Shown here in pieces: positions 12,960-23,492 of a stretch of DNA of 64,000 nucleotides. Position numbers and translations under genes: made by a program. Source of the stretch: Mytilus trossulus (lineage: Eukaryota; Mollusca; Bivalvia; Mytilida; Mytilidae); NCBI RefSeq assembly GCF_036588685.1, contig NC_086381.1, forward strand, positions 46,747,431-46,811,430. Direction: 5' to 3'. The notes beneath the pieces were generated by a model that ran no database searches, was not told the DNA's origin, and saw only the letters and a program-made list of their open reading frames with translations. How positions within the stretch are numbered: position 1 is the first letter of the stretch; each line of letters begins with the position of its first letter.

Positions 12960-12965
12960 TTTATT
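12960..12965 (-). promoter_or_regulatory. Possible polyadenylation signal of locus A
   Basis: AATAAA on the minus strand about 120 bp downstream of the locus A stop codon. Confidence 0.4.
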
Positions 12966-13082
12966 GGCACTACATGGATAACACCGGAGGATTCCGAATG
13001 TCTGACAAAATGGCAAAGCAAGAGCAGTAATCATCCCAAAAGACATAATTTTGTTTTAAATTTTACTTCTTCTCCTCGAAAT

Positions 13083-13408
13083 TCAATGTTTAACCTTTGA
13101 TTTCATCCTTTTCATAATGTTTTCTGCAATGCAAGATATTTGATATGGTTCATCCTTTGAACTACATAACAACACGACAGTACCTTCACCTAAAACATTC
13201 CTTCTCCCTACAGTGATTTCAAATTCTTTTTCGATTCCTCTTTTTCCAAATTTTCGTACTATATTGAATGACCAACAGCATTTTGGGGTCTTTTTCTGAA
13301 TGTCTTCTAATATAAAACCACTTGTTGTAATGCACAGTCTGTATTGCCCATTTAATCCAAACTTCAAGGCATCATTCGCTGGTTTCACAGTGACAAGGAA
13401 ACAAGAAT
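13083..13408 (-). CDS. Locus A last exon: IRS/DOK-type PTB domain
   Basis: This terminal coding exon is preceded by the acceptor 'tttcatttcag' (AG at 13410-13409). It enters in phase 1, matching the donor at 14064. It runs through VKPANDALKFGLNGQYRLC, a tryptophan (CCWSFNIVRKFG) and ITVGRRNVLGEG to the stop at 13085-13083. Known PTB domains of the IRS/DOK family show the same order: G-x-YRL, W-P-x-x-IRRYG, GRR-x-x-x-GxG. Both the VRKFG and GRR arginines, which correspond to the phosphotyrosine-binding pair, are kept. The exon length (326 bp) equals that of locus B. The exon is intact, but its upstream partner exon is broken, so the locus may be a pseudogene or make a shortened protein. Confidence 0.75.
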
Positions 13409-14063
13409 CTGAAATGAAAAAAAATATATAATTCAGTGCAACCCAAATAGAGAAAAAAGGTCCACTTTAAAAAAATAAAAAAATACTCGTTATTATTATG
13501 AAACCGAGTGATTTTATCATGTTTAAGTTGAATATTTTTTAAAACAGAAAAATCATCTATTTAAGGTAGCACTACAGTCTTACTATAATTTTTGTAAGAT
13601 ATTTTTTATCATATAATTTTGAAGTAAGTATCATTCTGCACCGTTTGTAAAAATCCAAAAGTAACATCACAACAACGTGTGCAGTGATATTGAAGTTATG
13701 TAAATAAAAGCACATGGTTGTTAATCTAAATATATAGGTCATGTATTTCAGAGGAGCCAATATGCCAATCATCTGTTGATTTATTTATTGGGATGTACTT
13801 AAATCGTTGTATTTGATTCTTTATTTTATATGGCGGTCAACATAGTCAAGTTTAGTTTCCTTTGTTTTGGACTGAGTAAACTTCTGCTGGATGATATCCA
13901 TGATAGTCGTTTAAACCCCGATCACAACAGAACGTTTGATTTTGTGTCGTGGTAGATCTATTTAATAGTTGTCGTGGCACTGTCGTGCAAAAGGTCTAAA
14001 AAATATTTCGAGTGGTCACATCAGTTACGACACGTCAAAAACTTAAATATTGTTTCAACAAAC
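13409..14063 (-). other. Locus A phase-1 intron
   Basis: GT (14063-14062) to AG (13410-13409). It contains 'ttaaggtagcactacag' at about 13562, which resembles the terminus of the foldback element at 53431-54147. Otherwise AT-rich. Confidence 0.65.
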
Positions 14064-15010
14064 CTCCTTCAGTTTTTATCGTTTCGTACTGATGATCAGG
14101 ATAGCCCATGGTACCAATATCAGCTTTGGTATGTGTCTGTTTGTTTTTCTTCCTCACTAATGAAATATTACTTTGACTGGCCTGAACAACAATTTTCCAA
14201 AATTTACTAATATTTTCAAGATTTTTCATCATATCATTGGGTTGAAAAGAGATGATGACCTCTGAAAGGTCATTGTTGTTTTGTATGGACTGTATGAGGC
14301 TTTCTGATTCCATCAGCTCATTTTCAATCTGCTTGCTGATAAGATACGTTTGCAGGTCGGATGCATGCTGCTTTGTTACTGCGAGGCTTTTTTGAAGTTC
14401 ATCTATCTCCTTTATTTTCAGCTCTACAGAAGCCAAAATTTTGTTGATTTTCTTTCTTTCATAATTTTCAATTATATGAAGTTCTTCTAATAATGTTCTT
14501 TCAAGACGATCGAAGTGGTTATTTACTGTATGTCTAGCACTCTGAATTTCCGTTTCAATCGTCTGTCTGTGTAGTTTTAAAGATAATAGATTTCCTTCGC
14601 GATTCTTTTGGATTCTTTGTAAATTATCAATAACTTCTCGCATGGAATTTTCGATTTCCAACATCATGTTGGACGACTTTATTCTGCAGACAACGTCGTA
14701 TATATCTGTAAAATCTTTGCAGCTCTTATGGCCACCTATGAGACACTTTGAACAACAAGAACACTTGTGTTTATGACAGTAAGCTTGGTATCATTCACCG
14801 TGTGATTTGCAGAAATCTTCAATTTGAAGGACACTTACAGGTTACTTTTGAAATTCGATTACAGGTATAATTCCATGATATTTTGAAGCTTTGTACAGGC
14901 TATGATGTTCTTTGCATTCCTCACAGAGTCATAAATTACATTCAAAACAGCATGCAGTTGAAGGTTTGGAAATTTGTCTGGAATCGCAGATACCGGGATT
15001 CACCTTCCAT
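14064..15010 (-). pseudogene. Locus A B-box/coiled-coil exon, disabled in the B-box part
   Basis: This is homologous to the locus D exon at 61208-62174. The start context (acceptor 'gttttacag', then ATG at 15010-15008) is kept. A one-base frameshift follows within the first dozen bases, and at least three in-frame stops lie in the B-box region: after ECNL, after EFQK and before YQAYC. Recognisable B-box pieces remain (ICDSRQ, LCEECKEHH, YQAYCHKHKCSCCSKC). Downstream of the last stop the frame is open to the donor GGAG|GTTTG at 14064. That part encodes a long coiled coil (IENSMREVIDNLQ, then DELQKSLAVTKQHASDLQ), with an internal Met at 14667. A B-box-less coiled-coil/PTB protein starting there is possible but unproven. 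Confidence 0.7.
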
Positions 15011-15279
15011 TTTCCTGTAAAACATTTATTTGTTATAGTGCCACACTGACTGCAAACCTTAGTTGTACCTGGTATCTATTAGTTTCAAGGTGTAACACGT
15101 AGGATTCAAATAGTGATAATGACAATCTGAAAGACCAAAGTTAACAAACAATCCGGAAACTCTGGCTATTCTACTTCCCTTATTTATTCTTTTTTTTCCC
15201 CGATTAATTCATACATGTTATATGTGACGTCTGTTCTTATATAAACTATTAGACATTCTAGTTTAGTTGAAGACTTTAG

Positions 15280-15980
15280 CTTTGTGAATCTTGTATGTTT
15301 TTAAATTTTGGTTCATTTATATGCTTTGGAGTTTAGTGAGGCGTCCTTTTTCTCTGACCTCATACACATTTTTGTTGAAGAGGCCAGCTAAAGTCAGTCT
15401 CTGGGTGTGGGGGTGTTCTCGCTAGATTGAAGGTGTAATACTACCAAATCATGATACGTCACATCCAGTTGTATATGAAAATAGGTCGAAAAAAAATAGT
15501 TCCTTGAATTTGACAGTTGTAGGTAATTAATCTTACAATTTATTGCATTAAAATATTTCTGTGTCATAGACATATGTCTTGTGTATTTCAAAGCACCATT
15601 TTTTTATTTCGAGTTTCTATAGAATATTTTAATATACTTGAGGTTACATGGTCTGTAAATCTTGTACACAGGTTAAATAAGGCAGAAATTTGACTGGTTA
15701 ACTTCCAGTGATGGTTATTTTCTTATATGTAATGACATTTTATGCGAATTTGTTTTTCTATAGTACTGGACTTGATAAAACTATACTCATGCCAAGTATT
15801 TTTTTCATTTGAAACAAAGATAAATTCTGCACATTTTTTTGGTAACTGCAAATTTAACAAAAATTATTAGGGGAAATTCACTGGTGGTATTTCACCTGAA
15901 GACCCATCGATGGTCATTTGTGGTTTTCTGCTTTAGTAGGGTTTCGTCTCTTTGACACATTCCCCATTTCCATTCTCAAT
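15280..15980 (+). repeat. Dispersed repeat F1, interrupted by a MITE
   Basis: The F1 left part (to 15430, 'ttctcgctagattga') and right part (from 15898, 'gaagacccat', ending in 'gtctctttgacacattcccc') are split by the 467-bp element at 15431-15897. Upstream, 15011-15279 shows nothing I can name. Confidence 0.75.
15431..15897. mobile_element. MITE-like element with AGGTG inverted termini, nested in F1
   Basis: The left end 'aggtgtaatactacca' and the right end 'tggtggtatttcacct' are inverted copies. The flanks rejoin to give an intact F1 'attgaagaccc', implying a short duplicated target of 2-3 bp (GA or TGA). No coding capacity is visible. The same family occurs as a fragment at 10040-10245. 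Superfamily unknown to me. Confidence 0.8.
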
Positions 15981-16419
15981 TTCATAATGTATAAGGCTTT
16001 TTGTATCCCTTAATCTATACTCACCTTTGGTGTAATGCAATGTTATGTTAGCCAACTATTTTTAAATCAACGTTTCAAGGTCCAATGAGTTACGTAAATG
16101 TTTTTTGTCATTTTTTTTTAAAACAGATACATATTTGTTATCAATACATGATATATCTAAGTTATTTTTCACTTACCTTTATATTTATTATGAAAACCGG
16201 TTTCTTCAAAAATGATTATTTTCTAAGGGATGGTGCATTGCCATGACTTATTTGGACTTGCTTGTTTGCTTTTTGGCCTTAAATGTTTGTCCCTAATATT
16301 TTATCAATTATGTATTTGCATTCAGGTATCGTAGATCAAATTTATTCGTTCATTGTGTGTTAATTTACGTTTTTGATTGAGTTAAGCCTTCCAACTGATC
16401 TAATATCGTGTGTTTTTCT

Positions 16420-16710
16420 ATGTTGCGATGTTATACTATTGTTTCAGGAAAAAGGGAGAAGGTTTGGTACAACTAAAACGTTGAATCCCACTGCAAATGT
16501 TTGCACCTGTCCTAAGTCAGGAATCTAATGTACAGTAATTGAATGGTTTTGCACTAGTAATTTATGGGCTCTTTATAACTTGATGTTCGGTGTGAGCCAA
16601 GGCTCCGTGTTGAAGGCCGTTCATCGACCTATAAGGGTTTACTTTTAAAAATTGTTATTTGGATGGAGAGTTGTCTCATTTGCACCCACACTTCATCTTC
16701 CTTTTACTAT
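16420..16710 (+). repeat. Dispersed repeat F3
   Basis: Carries 'aaatgtttgcacctgtccta', 'gccaaggctccgtgttgaag', 'gttatttggatggagagttg' and 'tctcatttgcacccacact'. Other copies are at 36370-36735 (plus) and 56712-57055 (minus). The preceding 15981-16419 has no gene that I can see. Confidence 0.8.
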
Positions 16711-17335
16711 ATATCTAACTATACTTCTCTTTCTAAACCATTGAACAAGAATTGGTTTTGCCCTTTATGATTGAGAAATTTCATTATTACAGTTATATTT
16801 GAACACCACGAACAATTTAGATAGTGTCAATGTTGATTGTAGTGAAGATACAATGACAGTTTCCTTATAAAAGGGATTTCCATTGTGTGTGTGTACAGAA
16901 AACCTATGACGATTAAGAATGAAAAGGAAATAAATAGTTGGGCACAATAATTTTTCTCATGAAACATTGTTGACACTTCCTCGTCAGTATGGATTTTAAG
17001 AACTCGTTTGCCATGAGATATTTTACTAACTAAAATATTTTAAGAAAGGTACAAAAAAATCACTTGCGTTAGCCTGACAATGTTAGTTGAAACGATTATT
17101 CGATTCAATTATTTACTGATTGAAATTCAAAGTATATGATGATAAATTAACAGTACCTAGACTGACATAAACAAATAACAGTTACCCAATTGTCTCAATA
17201 GTTAATATGTCTCGTCCTGAATATGCATGAAACATTTGCCACTGTTACAATTGTAAGACATTGTGGTCAACTACATTCATTGTTAAACCAGTCGTTGGTA
17301 TGATACAGGTAATGTTATTTTCTTATGTTTTATGA
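16711..17335. other. Non-coding stretch
   Basis: No supported gene or repeat. Part of the presumed first intron of locus A. Confidence 0.4.
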
Positions 17336-17575
17336 TAGTATTATACTAAACCCCTTCCGGGTGGGGTTATACTTGATTTTAATATCATGAAAACATGATC
17401 TCTTAATCAGATCAATTTAGGTCTGGTGTTGCGATGTTAGTAACTGCTAGTACATGTAATAGTCCTTTGTAAATTTATATTATCATTGTCATTTTCCTTA
17501 CTTCACTTTGTTTTTTGTTCTTTGATCAGGTTGTTGTCCCTTGGACATATTCACCGTTTCCTTTCTCAGTTTTAT
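17336..17575 (+). repeat. Dispersed repeat F1, internally deleted
   Basis: Starts 'tatactaaaccccttccggg', keeps 'aactgctagta', then jumps directly to the tail 'caggttgttgtcccttggac'. The central GC-rich block is missing. Confidence 0.7.
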
Positions 17576-18170
17576 TTTTTTTCAAATTCTAATAAGATTT
17601 TGAACTACATATGCATGTAGCTTTTAGCATTTGGTTTCAATCAAGCAACGGATCCATATATTCATATATACGTACATACTTATAGATTTCACACAGATAA
17701 TAACAACAAAGAGTTCTACGCATTGTTAGTCATGTGTAAACGAAGATGTTTTTCATCAAGTTTTTAATCTGACACTCTGTTGTGTCGTCTTGAAACTGCT
17801 ACATAGTTTTGCGTATGAATCTTTGGTTTCAACAATAGTTCAGGCTGGGCGCAGCAATGACTAACAAAGGCAATGACGAACCCATTTTTTTTAGATTGAT
17901 CTTTTTGGAGAATGAGGGGGATTCAAATCATTGCGTTATTGTTATCTTTAAATAACGATAATAACCGGAATTGGTGTTTCGGGTTGTAGTGGATAGGGAC
18001 AACCATCAACAAACAGCAAATCGGAATATCTGTAATTTTTAACAACTGTGTGGTATTACTAAAGTTAGAAATATGAATCGAGTCCTAACTTTTATGCATA
18101 ATGTTAATAAAGTAATGTAATGGTTTTAATTTAATAGTTTAACCAATTAAGATAATGAGGAGTAGTTAAT
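17576..18170. other. Non-coding stretch
   Basis: No supported feature. A possible part of the locus A first intron. Confidence 0.35.
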
Positions 18171-18240
18171 ACTTACCTATTCCGAAATGCTACCACCGTG
18201 TTCTATCGACAAGGAAGAAAAACACTATTTTTTCATCTGA
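18171..18240 (-). other. Candidate 5' non-coding exon end of locus A
   Basis: The minus strand shows a consensus donor ATAG|GTAAGT (exon end at 18177). Its position upstream of the B-box exon parallels the putative 5' exons of loci B (27689) and C (47360). Exon sequence similarity to those is weak and the 5' end is not defined. Confidence 0.3.
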
Positions 18241-19799
18241 CCCTTGACTTTATAAGGAAGAGCAAACTTTAAATACTTCAAGTGAATGAAGATTTAATCA
18301 TCTAATAAAGATCACGTACTTTCAGTTAAAAAAATAAAACAGTACAAGGAAGCACAAATATTCAACTTTTACATTTAGAATTAAAACTATCTTAATAAAT
18401 AATACTTGCGAATTATGATTGATTTGAATTTAAATTTGATATAACTACGTATTCCCTATAAGATAACATTGATATATGGCTGTTTACTACTTTCCTCATA
18501 CTACAACATATATGTGTGAATATTTAAGATTAAAAAAATAATTCTAGACATAAGTGATGTGTAAAACGATGCGATGAACTCACTAACTGAATAAAAATCA
18601 GAAAAACTTGTATGTTAAGTTTGTGATTATGAGTCCCGGTCTGCACATCAATTACCATTAGTAAAAAATGATATTGGAATTTAAACGAGAAGAACATTTT
18701 GCGGCTACAAAGCTGGACCCCGTAATTGCCTTTTGCTATGACGGGAAGTAGCAAATACCGATATATAGTCTTTCATTTGACAAGAACTAGGACCGAACAC
18801 ATGATCTTGCCCACTAGAGACTAGCACGCAACCAGAAAAACATTTTAGCGTGTTGTTTGAAAGGTTAGTTGCATTTATGGAACAAATGCAGAAAGACCAA
18901 GAAATTAAAAGCCTAGCTATCTAAGACCAAACAGTCCTTAAAAGGTTCACATATTCATTCATACAGCTAATAAAAATATTAAAGCAGTAAATTAAAGAAA
19001 CGCATACCAGATTCCAACGACCTCAGCATGTTGAAGTTGGATATTGTTTGATTTTGAAGAAACACAGAAAATTCATTTCAAGATAGATTAAACATCCGAA
19101 ACATCCGCTATCATTTTAAAGATATTTCTAGAATAAAACGGCGCAGCAAATTGACACCTGATAACTACACTTACTCTTGACACATACTTAATTGTTTTGT
19201 GATGTGCCTTACATTTTAATTAAATATTTATGTTTATTCCAGATGTAATATTTCAGAGATTTAAGATATTCGATCTTTATGTATTTTCATTTATTGCGCT
19301 TTCTCCATTATTTGTGTTTATATGTTGTATATATTATAAGGTATATTGTGTATTCAATATGTATATTGTGTAAATCAATTACTTGTATTTGATTCTCTAT
19401 ATATGCTTGTTTTACATAATTGAGTACAATTCAATATTTTTTTTTGCAAATTGTCAAACATTTACAAAATAATTATTGTATTTTATATTCGAGTAATTTC
19501 TGTGTAGTGCTTTCATATAATATTATATGTATAAGTCAACTTACATGCTTAATTGAAGATTAATTAAAATTTGTTTGATAATGCTAACTTATAATTCGAT
19601 TCTTTCTTTCAATGTCATCAACTTCATCTAACACTTATTTCACGACAAATAAATTAACATAGACATTTCAGGAATTACCAGCAAATGCACAACATTACTG
19701 AACTCCGAGATAAATTCAAACAAAAAGTCCTAAATCAAATGGTAAAACCCAAAAGCTTAAACATTCCTTACTAAGTACAAACATTTTGTTATGTAGCAA
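18241..19799. other. AT-rich intergenic stretch
   Basis: Very AT-rich, with no open frame of note and no repeat I can name. Confidence 0.45.
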
Positions 19800-19965
19800 A
19801 TGTTGGATTGAACTTGGTTTTATAGCTAGCTGAAGCTCTCACTGGTATGACTGTCGCATCAAATTATTTCATTATATTGACAATGATTCGTGAAGAAAAC
19901 AAACAGACATAATAGTAAAAAATGTTAAAAATATAGCAGTCAACATTGTGTGACATTTACAGTGA
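19800..19965 (-). repeat. Dispersed repeat F4, minus copy
   Basis: Contains 'gaacttggttttatagctag', 'tatgactgtcgcatcaaatt' and 'gcagtcaacattgtgtga', the reverse complement of the plus copy at 63465-63640. Confidence 0.75.
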
Positions 19966-20121
19966 TCAACATATTATTTGTTGTTTGGAAAAAAGTGAGT
20001 AGTTTAACATGTAAATGGTCAATTTATTTTTCACCAATTAGAAATAAGCCAACCAATTCAATATTTATTAACGTTAAAACTTTGCATAATACAAAAATAT
20101 ATAAAGAAAATTATACATTTA

Positions 20122-20452
20122 TTTTACTTTTCTACATTGGCTAGAGGTATAGGAGGAGGGTTGAGATCTCATAAACATGTTTAACCCCGCCGCAATTTTG
20201 CGCCTGTCCCAAGTCAGGAGCCTCTTGCCTTTGTTGGTTTTGTATGATTTTTTATTTTAGTTTCTTGTCTATAATTCGGAGTTTATTATGACGTCCATTG
20301 TCACTGTCTTAGTATAAATAGATTTAAGGGGCCAGCTGAAGGACGTCACCGGGTGCTACATTGAAGACCCATTGGTGGCCTTCGGCTGTTGTCTGCCCTA
20401 TTGTCGGATTGTTATCGCTTTGACACTTTCCCAATTTCCTTTCTCAATCTAA
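20122..20452 (+). repeat. Dispersed repeat F1, 5'-truncated
   Basis: Starts at 'ttctacattggctagaggta' and keeps the rest through 'gctttgacactttcccaatt'. Confidence 0.8.
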
Positions 20453-21690
20453 ATATACTCTAAAATACTGACGGAACTCAATACAAAAAGTATGAGACAG
20501 GGTAAAATATACTTACGATACCGTAAATGTCACAGTCACAGAACTATAAAATCTATGAAATTGCCAATAACTTTTCATGAAAGTGGGAAAAATGATACTC
20601 AATGGCAGGTTGGTGTATTAAAACAAAACATTAAATATCTTTGACGTATCAAACTAAAAAAATTACAATGTAATGATAACTAGAAATGAGAAGTAACAGG
20701 ACACATATTACTTTTGTTTATTTGAAACAAGGAGATGCGATTAAATTGGCATTGCGACAATTATCTGAAAATCAAAAATGACGTAGAGTTAAGCAGCAGT
20801 ATTTCAAAATACGGCCTTAAGCAATAATTATTATAAGAACAACGAATGCTGTAAAACTACATGTAGCTATGAAGGCATCAACATGACAAAACGTGAACCA
20901 ATCAAAATAAATAATTTAAACAAACAATAAAAAAGATCATACATATATATAAATTAATTCATTCAAACAGACATACAATGATATAGTTAAACAAAGACAA
21001 AAACAACATTGTACTTAAAATAAAGATAATCTAGTACAGTATATAAAGTATAAGGTATAAAAACATATTATACAATTTTCGGATGAAGCAAACTGAATCA
21101 AACAAGATATATAAGAGTACAAAATACTGGAAATAACATTTAAGCAAAAAGCATGCGTCCTATTATCCCTTTAAATATACCTACACCATGAACAAGTTCA
21201 ATATTTGAAAGCTGGATCTGTAAATACCGAGTCATAAAAACATTTCTACGACCAAAATCGACATGAAGGTACAAAGACAAATGAAGGGGAAATTGCAAAA
21301 GTAGATAAAAGAATATATAAATACCGAATATAGAATATTTAACCCAAGAACATACAGCATTATTTCTGACATTGAATATTCATTCAAACGTTTTTGGTAC
21401 CCTCTGATTAACGTTTTGAGGAAAGGATGAGAAGTTCATTGACCAAGTACATTAACAAGTAATATTTTCCTTAAACAACGTTAACTTGTATCAAAATTAT
21501 TGTGGCAGTCGCAAGTTTTTGAATATCGTGTAATCTAAGAATTATCTTCTTCAAATGTTTGTGAAGTATATGGTTACTCGGTATTTAGTTATATAACAAC
21601 ACTTATGGTATCAGCTTTATCGGCATCAAAGTCATTGTGTTTTGGCTTTATAATAAAACAGATTGTCGTGTCTTCTTCTAAACTTATATA
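20453..21690. repeat. 3' flank of locus B, first of three paralogous flank copies
   Basis: From about 21100 to 21500 the sequence aligns by eye with 37680-38040 and 55350-55680. Shared blocks include 'aagttcattgacca' and 'gacaaatga.gggg', preceded by a 'cattatttctgac' block. Similarity fades to the left. No gene seen. Confidence 0.6.
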
Positions 21691-21695
21691 ATGTC

Positions 21696-21701
21696 TTTAT
21701 T
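21696..21701 (-). promoter_or_regulatory. Possible polyadenylation signal of locus B
   Basis: AATAAA on the minus strand, 56 bp after the locus B stop. The aligned position at locus C (about 38758) reads GATAAA. Confidence 0.45.
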
Positions 21702-21756
21702 GGTTTTAGTTTGTATTAATACTTATTTAATACTTTAAAGTCAAAATCCTCTAGTA

Positions 21757-22082
21757 TCAAGGTTTGCCTGCTGACTGTATACGTTTTATAAAGATGGGTA
21801 CTAAACGAAAAAGTCTTTCTAAATTATCTCTTGAATCACATAGAAATGTGACATTACCCGGACCTAGAATATGTCTTCTACCAACAGTGACTACAAATTC
21901 TCGCCCTTCTTTTGACTTTCCATATTGTTGCACGATATCATATGGCCAATGACATTTTAATGTCTTTTTCTTTATGTCTTCTAATGTGAAGCCTTCAGGT
22001 TTAACATACAGTCGGTAATCACTAGTTAATCCAAATTTCCACGCAGCCTTCCCTGGTTTAGCCATGACAATGAAACAAAGAC
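21757..22082 (-). CDS. Locus B last exon: IRS/DOK-type PTB domain
   Basis: The exon starts after the acceptor 'ctttcatttcag' (AG at 22084-22083) in phase 1 and ends at TGA 21759-21757. Joined to the exon at 23493-25044 it completes a 625-residue protein, of which this is about residues 518-625. Visible PTB hallmarks are WKFGLTSDYRLYV, CHWPYDIVQQYG, VTVGRRHILGPG, TFLCDS, and a C-terminal helix (LERLFRLVPIFIKRI). In known IRS/DOK PTB domains an Arg of IRRYG and the first Arg of GRR contact phosphotyrosine. Here the first is Gln (VQQYG) while GRR is kept. The exon-start Met frame seen when translating genomic DNA is intronic and is not used. Confidence 0.85.
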
Positions 22083-23492
22083 CTGAAATGAAAGACGAAA
22101 CAAATTCTGATAGTAAAAAGTACTTGTTCAACTCTGCATGTAACGAACTAACTTGACATTAATTGGCTACGAATAAAATTAGGATTTTTTTTAATATGAA
22201 ACATAGTGTGACCATGATGAAATTCAAACGGCATGATATTTGCATCTCTGCCTCTTTTATTCAAATGATTGTTTTGCAAGCATCTATCAAATAAAAGATT
22301 TTTCTATTTGCGAAAAATAAACGGTCTAGAAATTTAGTTGGTTATGCAAGTTTGTTTTGAAATATTAACATACACAAACCCTTCTATTTTTTGTGACCAT
22401 TTTCTATGTTTTAGTGAATTGCAGAAATTAAAATAACGTATTTTACCTAATATACATTAATGCTATGTTAAAACCAGACCAATGGACCTAAATTGCTAAA
22501 AATAACGCAATAACATGTTTAATTATACATGCATGTTGGTCAACGGAATGACATCTGGACAGAAAAATATAGATCCGGAATCAAAATTATGTATTTCATC
22601 TAAAAAATGAGTTTGTGCAGGGTTTTGTAACAACGATTGGTTAACTGCTTGTGTGATTAGCGTAGCTTCTATATAGTGGGAAATATTTCTTCATTGTTCA
22701 GTAGGAGAACAAATTAATATTGAATACAATAGGAAGGGTTGTAAGGAAGAAATTGAGTTGGACGATGAGCGAGAAGAGCGGAATATGTGAACTCTTGGAT
22801 TCGGATAGAAATTCTGCCTGTCAATGGACCCTTCAAAATTTTTTTAGAAACGTTTCTTTAACGTGCAAAGACCTCGAAGTTAAAGAGGCATTGTATCGAA
22901 CGTCTTTATTCCTTCCGAAGTGGCTGCAAATTTGCACACCCCGCACAACTAGATGAACGCTCCTTTTTCCACCGTTTTGTCATAACGTCAGTCTAAAGAA
23001 GATCAAGGAATGGTCATATTTCTTTAATCAAATCATTGAATTGGGTTTAAACATTTATACTGTTTAGTTAATGTATTGATATATACATAAAAGATTTTTA
23101 TTTGTATGCACATAAATCGTGCTAATAAGGGTGTTTGATTAAGATACGAAAACTATATGGAAGGATGTTGTTTTATGTTCACTGTGTATTGTCTTTATGT
23201 TTGGCTATGATATTGTTAACTTTGTTTTCGTTTTGATTTTCCCACCTCACTTCTTTTCATCTATTTATTTACGTGTTTTACAAAAAATTGTTGAAGCAAT
23301 CGATGATCGAAATAATTTACTTATACCAAACAAATATTCTTATACTAAAACATCCTTTTCAAATTTAGAACGTTAACAGGTAACATTGCGTCATGCTCTG
23401 TGGTCAGTCTGGTATCATATGAATGTTCCTCTGCATGTTTGCATGTGGAAACATTAGACTGTTCTTATTTATTTTTATAACAGACATGTTAC
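22083..23492 (-). other. Locus B phase-1 intron
   Basis: GT at 23492-23491, AG at 22084-22083. It aligns in two parts with the locus C intron: 22140-22510 with about 39330-39690, and 22540-23400 with about 41630-42540. It lacks the 1.9-kb insert found at locus C. The open frame at 22720-22956 (plus) is broken in the paralogue, so I do not call it a gene. Confidence 0.7.

Noticed and set aside
13974-14210. Plus-strand open frame over locus A
   Set aside because: A shadow of the minus-strand coiled-coil exon and its splice site, with no motif of its own.
22720-22956. 78-codon plus-strand frame in the locus B intron
   Set aside because: The paralogous sequence near 41800-42040 has indels that break it, so it is not conserved as protein.
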